64,000 nucleotides of DNA, from assembly GCA_003996215.1 (NCBI GenBank), contig QJPP01007247.1, positions 124,001 to 188,000 of the forward strand. Direction: 5' to 3'. Below the pieces are notes generated by a model. The model saw nothing but the letters and a program-made list of their open reading frames with translations, had not been told where the DNA came from and ran no database searches. Source of the stretch: Jaltomata sinuosa. Lineage: Eukaryota > Streptophyta > Magnoliopsida > Solanales > Solanaceae. A program made the position numbers and the translations under genes. Of this stretch, positions 34,886 to 45,919 are shown one piece after another; position 1 is the stretch's first letter, and each line of letters opens with the position of its first letter.

Positions 34886-37484
34886 GTAAGTAATTTTAAT
34901 TTTCTTGTTAATTAATTATAGTTATTAAATTAGGGTTTATCATTGTTAATTTTAGTTACTAAATTAGGATTTATCATTTAACTAGGACATGTCATTGTTA
35001 ATTTTAGTTACTAAATTAGGATTTATCATTTAATTAGTTTTTATTATTGTTAATTAGTTTGTCTTATATGGTGGATGTGAACTAGTGAATTTGAATAGTG
35101 AAGTAGTGACTTTGAATCTATGTGATGTCGAAAGGACTAGAAACTCATGTCTTAGTCCATCCTGATCTACATGTACTTTAGTTTCATCACACTTTAGGAT
35201 TAAAATGTTACAGTAATAACAACAACATCGCTCAAACCTAGGCTTAATAAGGGTCTCTTCATGAATCTGGCTACATCCTATACTCCATACATGTAGCTAA
35301 TCCTATTATGACTTTCTCACCTTGGTCTGCATTCTGTGAGATCTTAATACGTCTAGATGTCATGATCGTAAGACATAATCTATGCCATGCTAGACTTAGA
35401 ACTAATAGAACTCATTATCATTTGGTGTTAAGGGCAGTCTGGTGCACTAAAGCTCCCCCTATGTGCGGGTCCGGGGAAGGGCCGAACCACAAGGGTTTAT
35501 TGTGCGCAGCCTTACCCCGCAGGCTGTTTCCACGGCTTGAACCCGTGACCTCCTGGTCATATGGCAGCAACTTTACCACTTACTCCAAGGCTCCCCTTCA
35601 TCATTTGGTGTAGTTGACTATATATCTATCATACGAGCTTTCCTGTGTTTTGGGCTGGTTTTAACTCGCAGGGACGTATGTTAGCCATTTGGGTCAGAGT
35701 ATTGGAGTCATGGGAGTTTGACAGTTTGTTTGAAGTCTGAAGCCTTTTCTTAATTGCAAGTCCCTTTTTATATATTTAATTTCCTATGACTTGTATTTGT
35801 AACAAAACTTTAATCTAATAACGGAAAGGGGCTGCCGGGGGTTGGAAAAATTCTATATTGTTTGCCTATGTGTTTAGTCTTTCTTAATTTGAGTTCAAGA
35901 ATCTAGTTCGAAAAAAAGAATTAACTATTAGGAATGTAATGTCATTGTGGAGTTCAATGGTGGAATCCCATTAAATAGCGTTTAACGGGATTAGAATTCA
36001 AATGTAGAATCACAACTGAAAACTAGAATCATATCTACAGTTTACTGATGTTGAGATTAACATTAGATTCACAAAGATTAAAAGTCAGAAGAATCCAATT
36101 TGAATGAATAAAATATGTCCTGCAATCATATAAATTTTCCCACATTTCTTTATTGTACTTGATTTTTTCCCATTTTCTATTTAAACTACACTCAACGTGA
36201 AACAAATCTGAGTTCACATACGTAAATGGATAAAATTTGTTCTGCAATCGTATATACTCTTAATTGTTTCCTTATTGCACTTGATGTTCCTTCTCTTTTT
36301 CTGTTTGAACTATACTCAACATGTAAAAAAATAGACTCCCATGAGATTTAGGCATTATTCCATGTTTTTCATCATAAACTTTTTTAAGAGTATTTGTTTT
36401 TGTTTGTGGTGCTGCCAAAAGAAGGTGATAAAATCCAAATAAACTTTGTAAAAGGTATTATCAGTACTTCTCTCTGCCTATTCTCTTCCATTTTTCACTC
36501 TTTGGACTTCTCCCTCTGCTTCTCGTGCCTTTCTTATATCTCTTGCGATAAAATTTCTTTCTGAGGCCTAAAAATAAAAGAAATTGGATTCAGCGAAGTG
36601 CCCCATAGTTTTCTTACTTCAATACAAGTATAGCGTAAAACCTACTCTAATTTTGTTTGTGCACGGTGTGTGTCAAGGCCAAAATTCAGGTTCCTTTTGC
36701 TTCTCAATTAATCTATCTCCTTTCTGTATTATGCCCAAATCTTTTCAGTTTTGGATTTTATTTTAGGCCTTCTCCATATGTTTTGCTCCTATTTGATGTA
36801 TTTGTGATTGCTCCTTGTATATATCTAACTCTAGTTGCCATATGTTTCACAAATCTGCGCATGTTGCTCTAGTTTTCGCTATTTAGGGTTATGGATTTTT
36901 AGTTTTTTGCCTAGGCTAGTGATTCCGCTAATAGTTACAAAGAAGACGGAGGTCATGGAAAATCCAAAGATGAAAGGGCACTATTATTTGCCCTCCTAAT
37001 TTTGCACCTTGATCCTAACTTTTGTTTAAAATATGGATTTTTCTGTTGCCCCTTAATAGCACTTCTGTTTCGCTCTTCCAAACTTCATCCCCCAATTCGT
37101 ATCTCTATGCAAACCTGGAACTTTCTGAGAACACCTGAACAATTTGTAACTCTTTTTTCGTTGGACCTCTTCACTTGTAGCTTCATGTCAAAGTTGAAAT
37201 TTTGTTGTTATAATCATAGGATTTGGTATTGAAGTGAGCTAAGTATTGGCTAGGTTGTAAATTGATACACTAAGAAGAGCGGATAGAGAACACACAGGGA
37301 ACCTGGCAAAGACACCAGGATATAAACTGTAGATGTCTTGCAAGCTTTTTGTGTTTGATGATGCTGTGAATTTAAATCTTTTACTGCTCTTTTGCGTTTT
37401 GATGTTGGTATATAAGTAGGCTTTATACTTTCATGTCACAAATCGTGTGATAATATTTTCTTTGGAGAGTTCATCTCGTGTCTG
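34886..37484. other. AT-rich sequence containing one SINE
   Basis: TTTATCATT-GTTAATTTTAGTTACTAAATTAGG is duplicated near 34940-35040. Apart from the SINE at 35429-35599 no element or gene is recognised. Short frames at 36035-37232 have no domain; CT-rich text at 36465-36560 could be an unannotated leader. Confidence 0.35.
35429..35599 (-). repeat. TS/SolS-type SINE
   Basis: On the minus strand it runs from GGGGAGCCTTGGAGTAAGTG (A-box region) through AGGTCACGGGTTCAAGCC (B box) to GGTTCGGCCCTTCCCCGGAC and TTTAGTGCACC. A perfect 12-bp target duplication ATCATTTGGTGT flanks it (35417-35428 and 35600-35611). Confidence 0.92.
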
Positions 37485-38640
37485 TATTTTAAAAAAGGAG
37501 TTCGGAGCCTAAAGGGCAACTTTTTTTATCAAAAATTCTAAAGGGGCAATAAAGAATAGAAAGAAATCAAAACGGTAAAAGCGTGGGTCAACCCACGCCT
37601 TAATAAAAAAAGTAACGGAGCCGTCAGGTATGGGCCCTGCGACGACTTACAAGGCGTGGCGCCTCCTACGACTTACAAGGCGTGGACTCTGCCACGCCTT
37701 ACTTTAGGTTGTTATTATGGTTGCTGTAATTTTGTAGCTGGACTGTAAATAGATGAAAATATTGTTCCTGCACCAACTAGTGAAATGAAAAATTAATCAT
37801 ATTTTGATGAAACTAATATTATTTTTTTTGGGAAAATCCTACTTTTTTTATTCACATTATTCAACTGTATAACATTTACCTTCGGCCTATGCTTTTTTTT
37901 CCGTTTATATTTTGAAAAAGTTTAGTGTTTTTAACAGGATATTTATGTAAGTCCAAAACGCTACTCCCTCCTTCTTATATTATACTTGTTCACTTTCTCC
38001 TTTACACATCTTTTAAGAAATCATAAATAAGAAGAGTATTTTTACTAATTTATCCTTTTAACTCTTTCTAATACACTCTATTATGTGTCTTATCTATCAG
38101 TACCAAGTACAACTCAAACTAATAAACTCAAGTTAATGAAGTATTAATTATAAGGACAAATGGAAAAAAAAATCTACAGGGGTAATTTGGAATAAATACA
38201 GTTAGAAATGTGAATAATTAATATGGGACGGAGGAAGTAATTAATAAAGATTTACTTAAGAAGACAATATTCAACTTGATCATAAAAGCAAGCTTTTTTA
38301 TGACAATTAGATGTCCTTAATGGAGGTTTGCCAAATGGCAATATTTAAGCTGTCAAAATTTTAATTAGGTTCGAATGTCTTTGAAAGCCGATTCATTATC
38401 TTTGTTTCTCCTTTAGGTAGATCACTTGTGAATTATTTTTTGTTGATGGAGATAGTTCTGGTGGTAGAGACCACGCCTTGTAAGTCGTGGCAGGGCTGAC
38501 GCTTTGTACGTAATTGACGGCTACGTTATTTCTTTTACTAAGGTGTGACTTGACCCACGCTTTTACCGTTTTGGAATTTTTGTAAAAAAAAATTGCCCTT
38601 CAAGCTCCGAACTCTAAAAAAAAGGGCCCTTTTTCCTTTC
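37485..38640. mobile_element. Mutator-like long inverted repeat
   Basis: GAGTTCGGAGCCTAAAGGGC and CGGTAAAAGCGTGGGTCAAC on the left mirror TTGACCCACGCTTTTACCG and TTGCCCTTCAAGCTCCGAAC on the right. Both sides carry ACGACTTACAAGGCGTGG-type motifs. The arms are roughly 150-200 bp; the outer ends have diverged and no target duplication is clear. Confidence 0.6.
37964..38237. mobile_element. Stowaway-type MITE nested in the inverted repeat
   Basis: The ends CTCCCTCCTTCTTATATTAT and ATTAATATGGGACGGAGGAA then G are inverted repeats flanked by TA (37962-37963 and 38238-38239). 274 bp, non-coding. Confidence 0.8.
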
Positions 38641-39663
38641 TTTTTGAGGTTCGTTTTCCTTAATCTTCTCCTTTCTGTTCTTCTATTGGATGCCATTGCA
38701 GTAGATGTGCATTTTCTGAAGACTACTGATTTCTCTTGTATTTTCTCCTTTATGCTTGTGTAGTATGAGAATGACCATTGACATCTTATTTGGACAAGAA
38801 GACTTGAAAATTTTGAAAATGGCACACACACGTCCATTGGTATCTGTTTTGAGAAAAACCAAGAGATCTCCAGATTTAGGCTTCTGCATAATAAATAGCA
38901 CTATTCTGTCTCTTCTGAATTTCAACCCATTTATTAGTATTGCCAAGTTCAATACATTTTTGCAGACTTTCTTTGGGTCTAGGTGTAAGCACTTATTCAA
39001 ACCATCTTTAGTAGTAATGAATAAGTTTTGTCTTGGACTTTGGCCCCAACACTACTATTTAATCAAGTATTTTTATTGAACCAATGTTTTAACTCGTTTT
39101 CCTCTTCATTATTTACAAATATCTTATATCTCATCTCTATGCCTTGAAAACTATTAAGCTTAGAATATTTAGAGCCTCAAATTACTACGTTAACTACTAA
39201 ATGGAGGCTAGTGTCTAAATCACGTATCTTTTAATCACTTGCTACATGTTTAAGTCCTACTTGCTTTATGTGTTCGCGTGCTTAATAAGTAGTTGGATAA
39301 ATTAATATTACCTTTAGGATTTTTCTTATGAATCGCGCAATGCCTCTTGGACATTAAGAATGGGACGGGTATGCATTATTAGGAATTTAGGATATGCTTT
39401 AAGAAAATGCTAGTTTGCATTAGGTAAAAATTCAAAGATAGTAATGAGGGTAGTTGGAGATGATAAAATAATTGCCCGAGCAACCTTTGCTTTGGTTGTA
39501 GAAGTCCTTGAGGGCTTTGTGTGGGCCTTGATCCTTTAGGCTTAAAATTTAGGACCCCTCTTCTAATTAATCATTCTCGCGTATCTTTATAATGTTGACT
39601 TTATGCGAGTTATATTGATTATAAAATTAGTTTGGCTTTTCTTCAACTTGTACATTCCATATG
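38641..39663. other. Intergenic sequence, no gene recognised
   Basis: Opposed short frames at 38538-39079 overlap on both strands and show no domain, splice context or codon bias. Confidence 0.35.
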
Positions 39664-39677
39664 TAAAGAATTTGTAA

Positions 39678-39912
39678 AAAAAATTTATGACCGTGGTGTC
39701 CGGGCCAGCTTTCGTGCACCTCGACTAAATCCACGGGATACCTGCCACCTCCCACCAGCAACAGGTACCAGTTAACTCTGTCCACCAAGGCTAGAACAGA
39801 TGGGAAGAATCACCTAGTGTTTTTTGTCTCTACTAGGATTTGAACCTGAGACTTTAGGCCTCACGGCTCTTTTAACCCACTTCATTGACCACTAGGCCAC
39901 ACCCTTGGGTGC
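39678..39912 (-). repeat. Au-type SINE
   Basis: On the minus strand it starts GCACCCAAGGGTGTGGCCTA then GTGGTC (A box), followed by GGTTCAAATCC (B box) and GGTGATTCTTCCCATCTG, and finishes CTGGCCCGGACACCACGG with a short T tail. It is flanked by a perfect 14-bp duplication TAAAGAATTTGTAA (39664-39677 and 39913-39926). Confidence 0.92.
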
Positions 39913-39989
39913 TAAAGAATTTGTAATTTTGTTAAGGTAATAAAGACTTTCTTTCTCATTTGTTCAATTCAGTTTTTACTCTCTTTTAG

Positions 39990-40300
39990 TATCTTCTCTT
40001 ATCAACAAGTACAATTTAAACATATTCTTTCGTTATCGCATTAATTATTTCCTTTCTTCTTTCATTTCTTAATCATCTTAGAGTAAATTATTCGCATGCC
40101 TAACTACTTAGCATATAATTCATTAATCACTTTGCATGTTTTAATCACTTAATCCCACCTAGTTTTATATTCGGAAGGTAACCACAGTTTTCGATATCGT
40201 AAGGTGCCTAACACCTTCCTTTCGAGATAATTTGAACCCTTACCGATCCCCAGTTGTGCAGACTAGTAAAAATGGAGTTAACTTGTATTAGTTGTAGTAA
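39990..40300 (-). repeat. Retroelement-like leader fragment
   Basis: AAGGTGCCTAACACCTTCC at about 40200 is the reverse complement of the GGAAGGTGTTAGGCACC motif at about 57571. The flanking text (TTTCGAGATAATTTGAACCC) also agrees in order with the large repeat beginning near 57379. No ORF. Confidence 0.5.
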
Positions 40301-40781
40301 ATAGTTTCCCCAATGCACATTTACCCATTAGTTGAGGACTCCTCTTTTTTCACTCATATAAAAGAGTTATCACATGTCAAATCCCACATTCGCAAAGAAA
40401 TGGGACACAGCAGTTTTCTCTGTGGTGTTAAATAATAAACAGTATAGAAGTTGATGGACAAATTCTCAATGGATTATAGTGTTGGTTCTTCAATGGTTAT
40501 CCTGGAAAATGACGTCAAATGTATAGTGGGTGGCATTGAATATAGAAGTTGATGGACAAATTTCCTATTAGAGTTTGATGGCTAAGTTGTGCTAAATTTT
40601 GTGTTTTTAAATTCTCAATTATGGGGAGAAAAGGATGTCTTAAAAGATTGGACTTTTGATTTGTGAATGGAGAAGGTTCATCTTTTGATTAGGAAATAGG
40701 AAATTATTTGATTGACTGCTCATTATTGTCACCCACTTCTTGATTAGTTTGATATTTTGAAGCAGGTGACCTACTGACTCC

Positions 40782-43700
40782 ATGACAACTACCCAGACTA
40801 CGATGAGTCAGCCTAATAAAGCTAATGACCGAGCAGCCTCCTCTGCTGCCAACGTTCAAAACCCAGCTTCCTCGTTCAAAAGATTGGGCAGGAAATCACC
40901 ATTTATGAGATATGGACTTCCTATGATTTCACTAACGGTGCTTGGATCTATTGGTCTTAGCCAACTTCTGCAAGGCAGGTTAGTTATACTTAATGTCAAA
41001 TTACTCAATTGATGTTCATTTAACACTTACAAACTGGCAAATCCATTCTAAATTTTTGCATTTCCGGCCTTTTTGTTGGCACAGTTCCGAAAATCCTATA
41101 TCTAATCACCTTCCCATAGGTTTGTCATTTTTATGTAATTGTCCTTGTTTACTTTGTCCGCCTTTCTGCTAGATCAGAGGCTCTTTTATATGCAGTGGCG
41201 GATCTAGAATTTTCACTTAGGGGGTTCGAAAAATAAAAATGTAGTGTTTGGGATTTGAACTTGGAACCTCAAGGTAAATTTTGAACCCCTTAACCACTGA
41301 GCCACACTCAAATCTTATATCCAGGAGGTTCAAAATCCATATCTACACATAAAATATTTTTAAAATACCTTTCATATACAGTGTAATTTTTTTCCGAGGG
41401 GGTTCGGGTGAACCCCCTGAATACCCTCTGGATCCGCCCCTGTTTATATGGTCACATTTTCATGTTTTAAAAGTATACAACTAGTCCTTATATGACTATC
41501 TGATATTGTGAGCTCGAACTCGGTCTTAGTTTGGTTCTAATTTACTTGTTATTATGTATATAAGTTAAGTTCTTTTCTGTTCCTTCTGATGCATTTTTCT
41601 GACTTTTCAAAGCTTTCATAGTTGTTGCTACCTCAGTAGTAACTAATACGTAGCATTTTTTATTTTTTGAATAGCAAATAGTAAGTTTTTAGTCATCTGA
41701 GTCCATATGTTGAGGAAGTCAGCGAGGGAAGACCTTCACATGTTAATCGATATGGGTCTTGGATACCTCAGGCTCCTATGTAGCAGTCAAGTCCTTGGCA
41801 TAATGGGATTATAAAAACCCTAAAGGTTTAGGATCGAAAATAGTCTAGCCTGTGTAAAGAGATTCTTTGAACGAAAAAAAAGTTCATCATGGATGCTCGA
41901 TGAGTGAAATGGCATCTGTATTAATTTTTTTGCTCTGGTCTTATTGTATTCTTGCGCCTCATCACTTATGGCGTATTTTATAATTTTAATTTAGTTGCCT
42001 AGTATTATGAGAAGTGCATTCAACTTTCAAATTGTCTAACATGACTTAACTTGGTCCTAATAGCAGAGTTAACCTGTTAAACAATATTTTGTGTAGCTAC
42101 TAGCTGATGTTTTGTGTAGCTACTAGCTGATGTTTTGTGTAGCTACTAGCTGATAATATCTCGTCAATCTCCAAATTACCTTCAAACCCACCTGGACACC
42201 TTGCTAGTTACAAGTGTGTTGTCTTCGTACCACTACTGCCTATTCTTAAAATAGTTAAGGACAATGTATTGATGAAATTGTAGTGGTTCATGGCTAGATT
42301 GTATAGTGCTCGGTAAGATTTACATATTGAAGCATTATCACAATGGGTGGAAGAAAGAAACTATTGCACTTGATAATAAGCACAATAACTTCTCTCTTAC
42401 CTTTTAGTATTTACTTTTGTCTCTTTTATTTTCATCATTGTTTCATTGTGACTTTATCTTCACATAATGGCGTGATCTGTGAGGAGAAGAGAAAAAAATA
42501 TCGAGAAAGAAACAAGGCATAGGAGGAACTTCTTGTTATCATCTCATGTAATGCCATCATGATTTTAAGTTTCCACTCATCTAGCCGTTCTGACTGTTAA
42601 TTCCTTGATAGTACAAATTAAGAGGAAAGAAACCATGGAGAATGGGGCTAGAGGCAGGAAGCGCGGCGGGATCTTTGCTAGATTCTGTTACCTAGTGAAA
42701 AAAAGAACTCTGAATTTTGCCAACTCCATTAGTCGAAGGTTTTAAAAAAAAAAGCTCATTCTAGACAAACAAATGGTTAAATTCGTTGTGACATGAACAG
42801 ACAAACAAATGGTTGAATTCGCTGGGATATAAACATACTCCATAGCTTGGGTCCAATAAACCTCAAGTATCCAAGACCTTTATATTTTGTAACAGCAATG
42901 GACTATGATTTATTTTTCGTCCATTAGATCTAGACACACACACGAACACACGTACATTTACCTTGTACAGTATCACAGTTAACGGTAATTAAATAAATGT
43001 TAAAATGGTTGTAATTAGTTTTACCTCAAACACGCGTTTATACATTTAGCTACAATACAGATGATTTTGAAGTTAGTTTAGAAGTTCTAGAATCCTTATA
43101 AGAATTATCAGGGACACTGTTTTTTTGCTTTTTCAACTGTAAATATGGCTCATTACACTGCCTTTGTGTTGTTGATATTTATAACATTGTTACCTTTGGC
43201 AAAAGAAAATGATAAATGCCAAAACAAAGTGTGATTCAAGGCAATTCAAGGCTAAAGATATTGATAGCTCAAGAAAAGTGACAGTAATTCAGGAGGAGAA
43301 ATTTTCATTAACCTTGTTGATACCTAAATGTCATTTATATCTTCTTGTTTTAGATTATTGTGCTTTTGACTTCTCGCACTCTGATGTTATATTGACTCAT
43401 GTCTTTTGGATCATTATGGAGAAAAATGATATGTGTATTGGTGATGCAATAATAACTTACTATATTTCATTAGTGCTACTAACTATTGCCATCCTGCTAG
43501 AGTTGAATTTCGGTAGCTGAAGTGAAAACCATAAATTTTATGTGCTATTTCAGTCGGCCTGAGTCTACTGTCAATATGAGGGCTAGGCATTAAAATATGC
43601 CATCTCTTACCCCTCACTGGGTGTATTTATGTGATTCATGCCCACTCCTAAACTGTGTAGCTTCTAGATAGCGAAAATTTAGACATTTTGGTGCTCGCCC

Positions 43701-44086
43701 CATTTTCCTTGGACAGTCTTGTGCGGGGGTTTCACTTTCAGACATTATTTTGCTCTTTTCCCCCTTGGCTCAAGGTTAAGTGGTGCAAAATTTTGTAGTT
43801 CAGCAAGGATATTGCTAAAGTAAAGGATGATCAAGAGTGGGAAATCATCGAAACAAGAAAAGCTCTTTCTCGGTTTGGACCTGTCAATGCATATAACCCC
43901 AAAAAGATTAACTTGGAGGAAGAACTAAAGGTGCAAGTGGTCTCCTCATTTGTGTTTATGCGTGTGTTGAATGAATTCCTTTCTGAAGCTTACTTTGATG
44001 ATTATCCTTTGCAGGCTTTGCAAGAGAAGGTTGATATCAATGATTATGAATATAAGAAAATCCCTAAGCCCAAGGAAAGCGAATAA
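40782..44086 (+). CDS. COX16: Cytochrome c oxidase assembly protein COX16, mitochondrial (3 coding exons)
   Basis: Spliced CDS: 40782-40978, 43804-43930 and 44015-44086, giving 131 aa. All introns are GT-AG: donor GTTAG at 40979, acceptor CAG ending 43803 (junction codon AG|C, Ser66), donor GTGCAA at 43931, acceptor GCAG ending 44014. The N-terminus is Ser/Thr/Asn-rich; one membrane segment spans about residues 44-63 (YGLPMISLTVLGSIGLSQLL) after the basic FKRLGRKSPF. The family signature follows: KDIAKVKDDQEWEIIETRKA, then a C-terminus ending YEYKKIPKPKESE. COX16 is an inner-membrane factor for assembly of complex IV, linked to COX2 maturation in yeast and human. An acceptor-like AG at 40764-40765, 16 nt before the ATG, suggests an additional 5'-UTR intron; its upstream exon is not identified. 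Intron 1 (2.8 kb) contains a hAT MITE. Confidence 0.93.
41193..41442. mobile_element. hAT-type MITE in COX16 intron 1
   Basis: 250-bp element with ends CAGTGGCGGATCTAGA and TGGATCCGCCCCTG, flanked by a perfect 8-bp duplication TTTATATG (41185-41192 and 41443-41450), the hAT hallmark. On the minus strand it contains A-box-like TGGCTCAGTGG (41294-41304) and B-box-like AGTTCAAATCC (about 41250-41260). Confidence 0.88.
42087..42155 (+). repeat. 23-bp tandem repeat, 3 copies, COX16 intron 1
   Basis: GTGTAGCTACTAGCTGATG starts at 42091, 42114 and 42137, giving three nearly identical 23-bp units. AGCTACTAGCT is partly self-complementary. Confidence 0.85.
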
Positions 44087-45919
44087 AAGAAGATGTTACT
44101 GGGACTCTCTTGTGCAATAAATTTGCAGCTCGTTGGCTTCTCTTTTGGAGAATCATTTCGATGATTTGTCTACCAGGCAGCTCGTACTGAGTTTTTGTAT
44201 GCTTTTAGCTCTATATATAGCTCTAAGCAGGATGATTTTAGGCAACTCTTAGTCAAGTTTTAAGTTTATGCACTCCATGTTTGAAATAGTGTGCTATCGT
44301 ATTGTTTAATTCCTATATTAAAAGTTGAATTACCTAAATACCCTTTTATAGCAATTAGCCCTGCAGGAAGAATAGAAGATGTAACACCAAAACTTGCAGT
44401 CTCTAAGGCCTTCTTTTTTTCCTTGTTCTTAATTATTTTCAGTACGTGTGACATTAAAGAATGAAGAACAAAAAAAAAAAAACTAAAGCAGGTCATCTAA
44501 CACAATGCATTAAGATGTACAATCAAGCTAATTAAACAAACTGAATTTCATATTTAAAAACTTGGCAGGTGAAAACGAAAGTGGTGGTGATGTTCTATTC
44601 ATTTCTAATTGCGCAAATAATGAGAGCTTACATGTTAATAACTCAATCAATTCTTTGAAAATATATTTTATTACCTTCATTGATAATAGCCAAAAATATC
44701 GGGCGCCCGACATTCTTGCAACTTCCTGAATGGTCTAAAGATTTGCAGGAATCAAATAGAGAAATGCAGATTAAATATACTTATAATGGTGTTTAATTAT
44801 CAGAAACAGAATTTTCAAAAAATTGGTTAAGAGATGAGATTCAGATCAAAATTTTATCAAGTACTGGATTCTCTTTCGAATAGGCTTTGAAAGGAGAAAG
44901 GCTGAAATGCCAACATGCATCTATTATATTGAATTTACCCGATAGTCCTCATTTTGGGAACATCTAGTGCCAAAGTCACTGAATGGGTAAGTCGCCAAGC
45001 CCTGAACTATGTAATGTACTTTATCTGCTTGGTTAGGGGCAGGCATTATCAAAGGTTTCTAATATACCCTTGTGTGATTCCAGTTGTCACGAACTCTTGT
45101 TGCATTTTAGATAGTAACATGTACTAAACTTCCAATTTTATTATGGTCATGATGTTGACTAAGCTCCTAAAACTAATTTGCATTTTACATGCTTTATGTA
45201 TTGTTCTAAAAGGAAAACTCGCTATAATCGCCTTAAAGTGGGATGTTAGCGCATTTACTTTTCTTTACGCATTACTTTGTTTGTTTGGCAAAATAATATC
45301 CAGTATTTTGGTTCCGGAACACATAAAAAAGCATTTTTATCCACAGCAAACTTAAATTTTATCTACACAATTTAAACTTTAACTTAAAAATATATCATCT
45401 GTTTTCAGTTATCTTCACATTTGACAATTAGCATTCGCTTGCCCGTGCATGTTTAATCATCTTCTAAATGCTACTAATAAACTAGTAGTCAAATTTGTTG
45501 AACGTGACGCTGAAACATGCATATAGACTATAGTATAAAATTGGCCATATGTTCCAAAGTAATGTAGTAATTTTGGCTACATTGAGAACATCTGCTTCAT
45601 TTGGGACAAGATCCATCATTTTACTAAAACTTTTTCCAGATAGATATACAAATTTATACTCCAAAAAGGCAGTTGGAATTCTCTCTTATACACAAGACTC
45701 AACCTTTTCAGGAATTAGGACGAGAGTACCACTGAAGACAAACACATATCTCATGCTTTAATAGATCTAAAATTTGGTTTTACACGACTAGCATTTAACG
45801 ACGGCAAGAAACAAAACCTCTACCCCATCAATCAACAAAACTTCAGCAACCAAGAGAAAGCAGTAACATAATACCCTCTTTCACCCCAATTCTCACCATA
45901 CCGCCTTTCTTTTATGTTT
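44087..45919. other. Convergent intergenic region between COX16 and PDV1
   Basis: Holds both 3' untranslated regions. Short frames at 44266-45761 overlap on opposite strands and show no domain. No clear transposon boundary is seen. Confidence 0.5.

Noticed and set aside
35308..35613. 101-aa ORF
   Set aside because: It runs through the reverse strand of a SINE; residues are SINE-derived.
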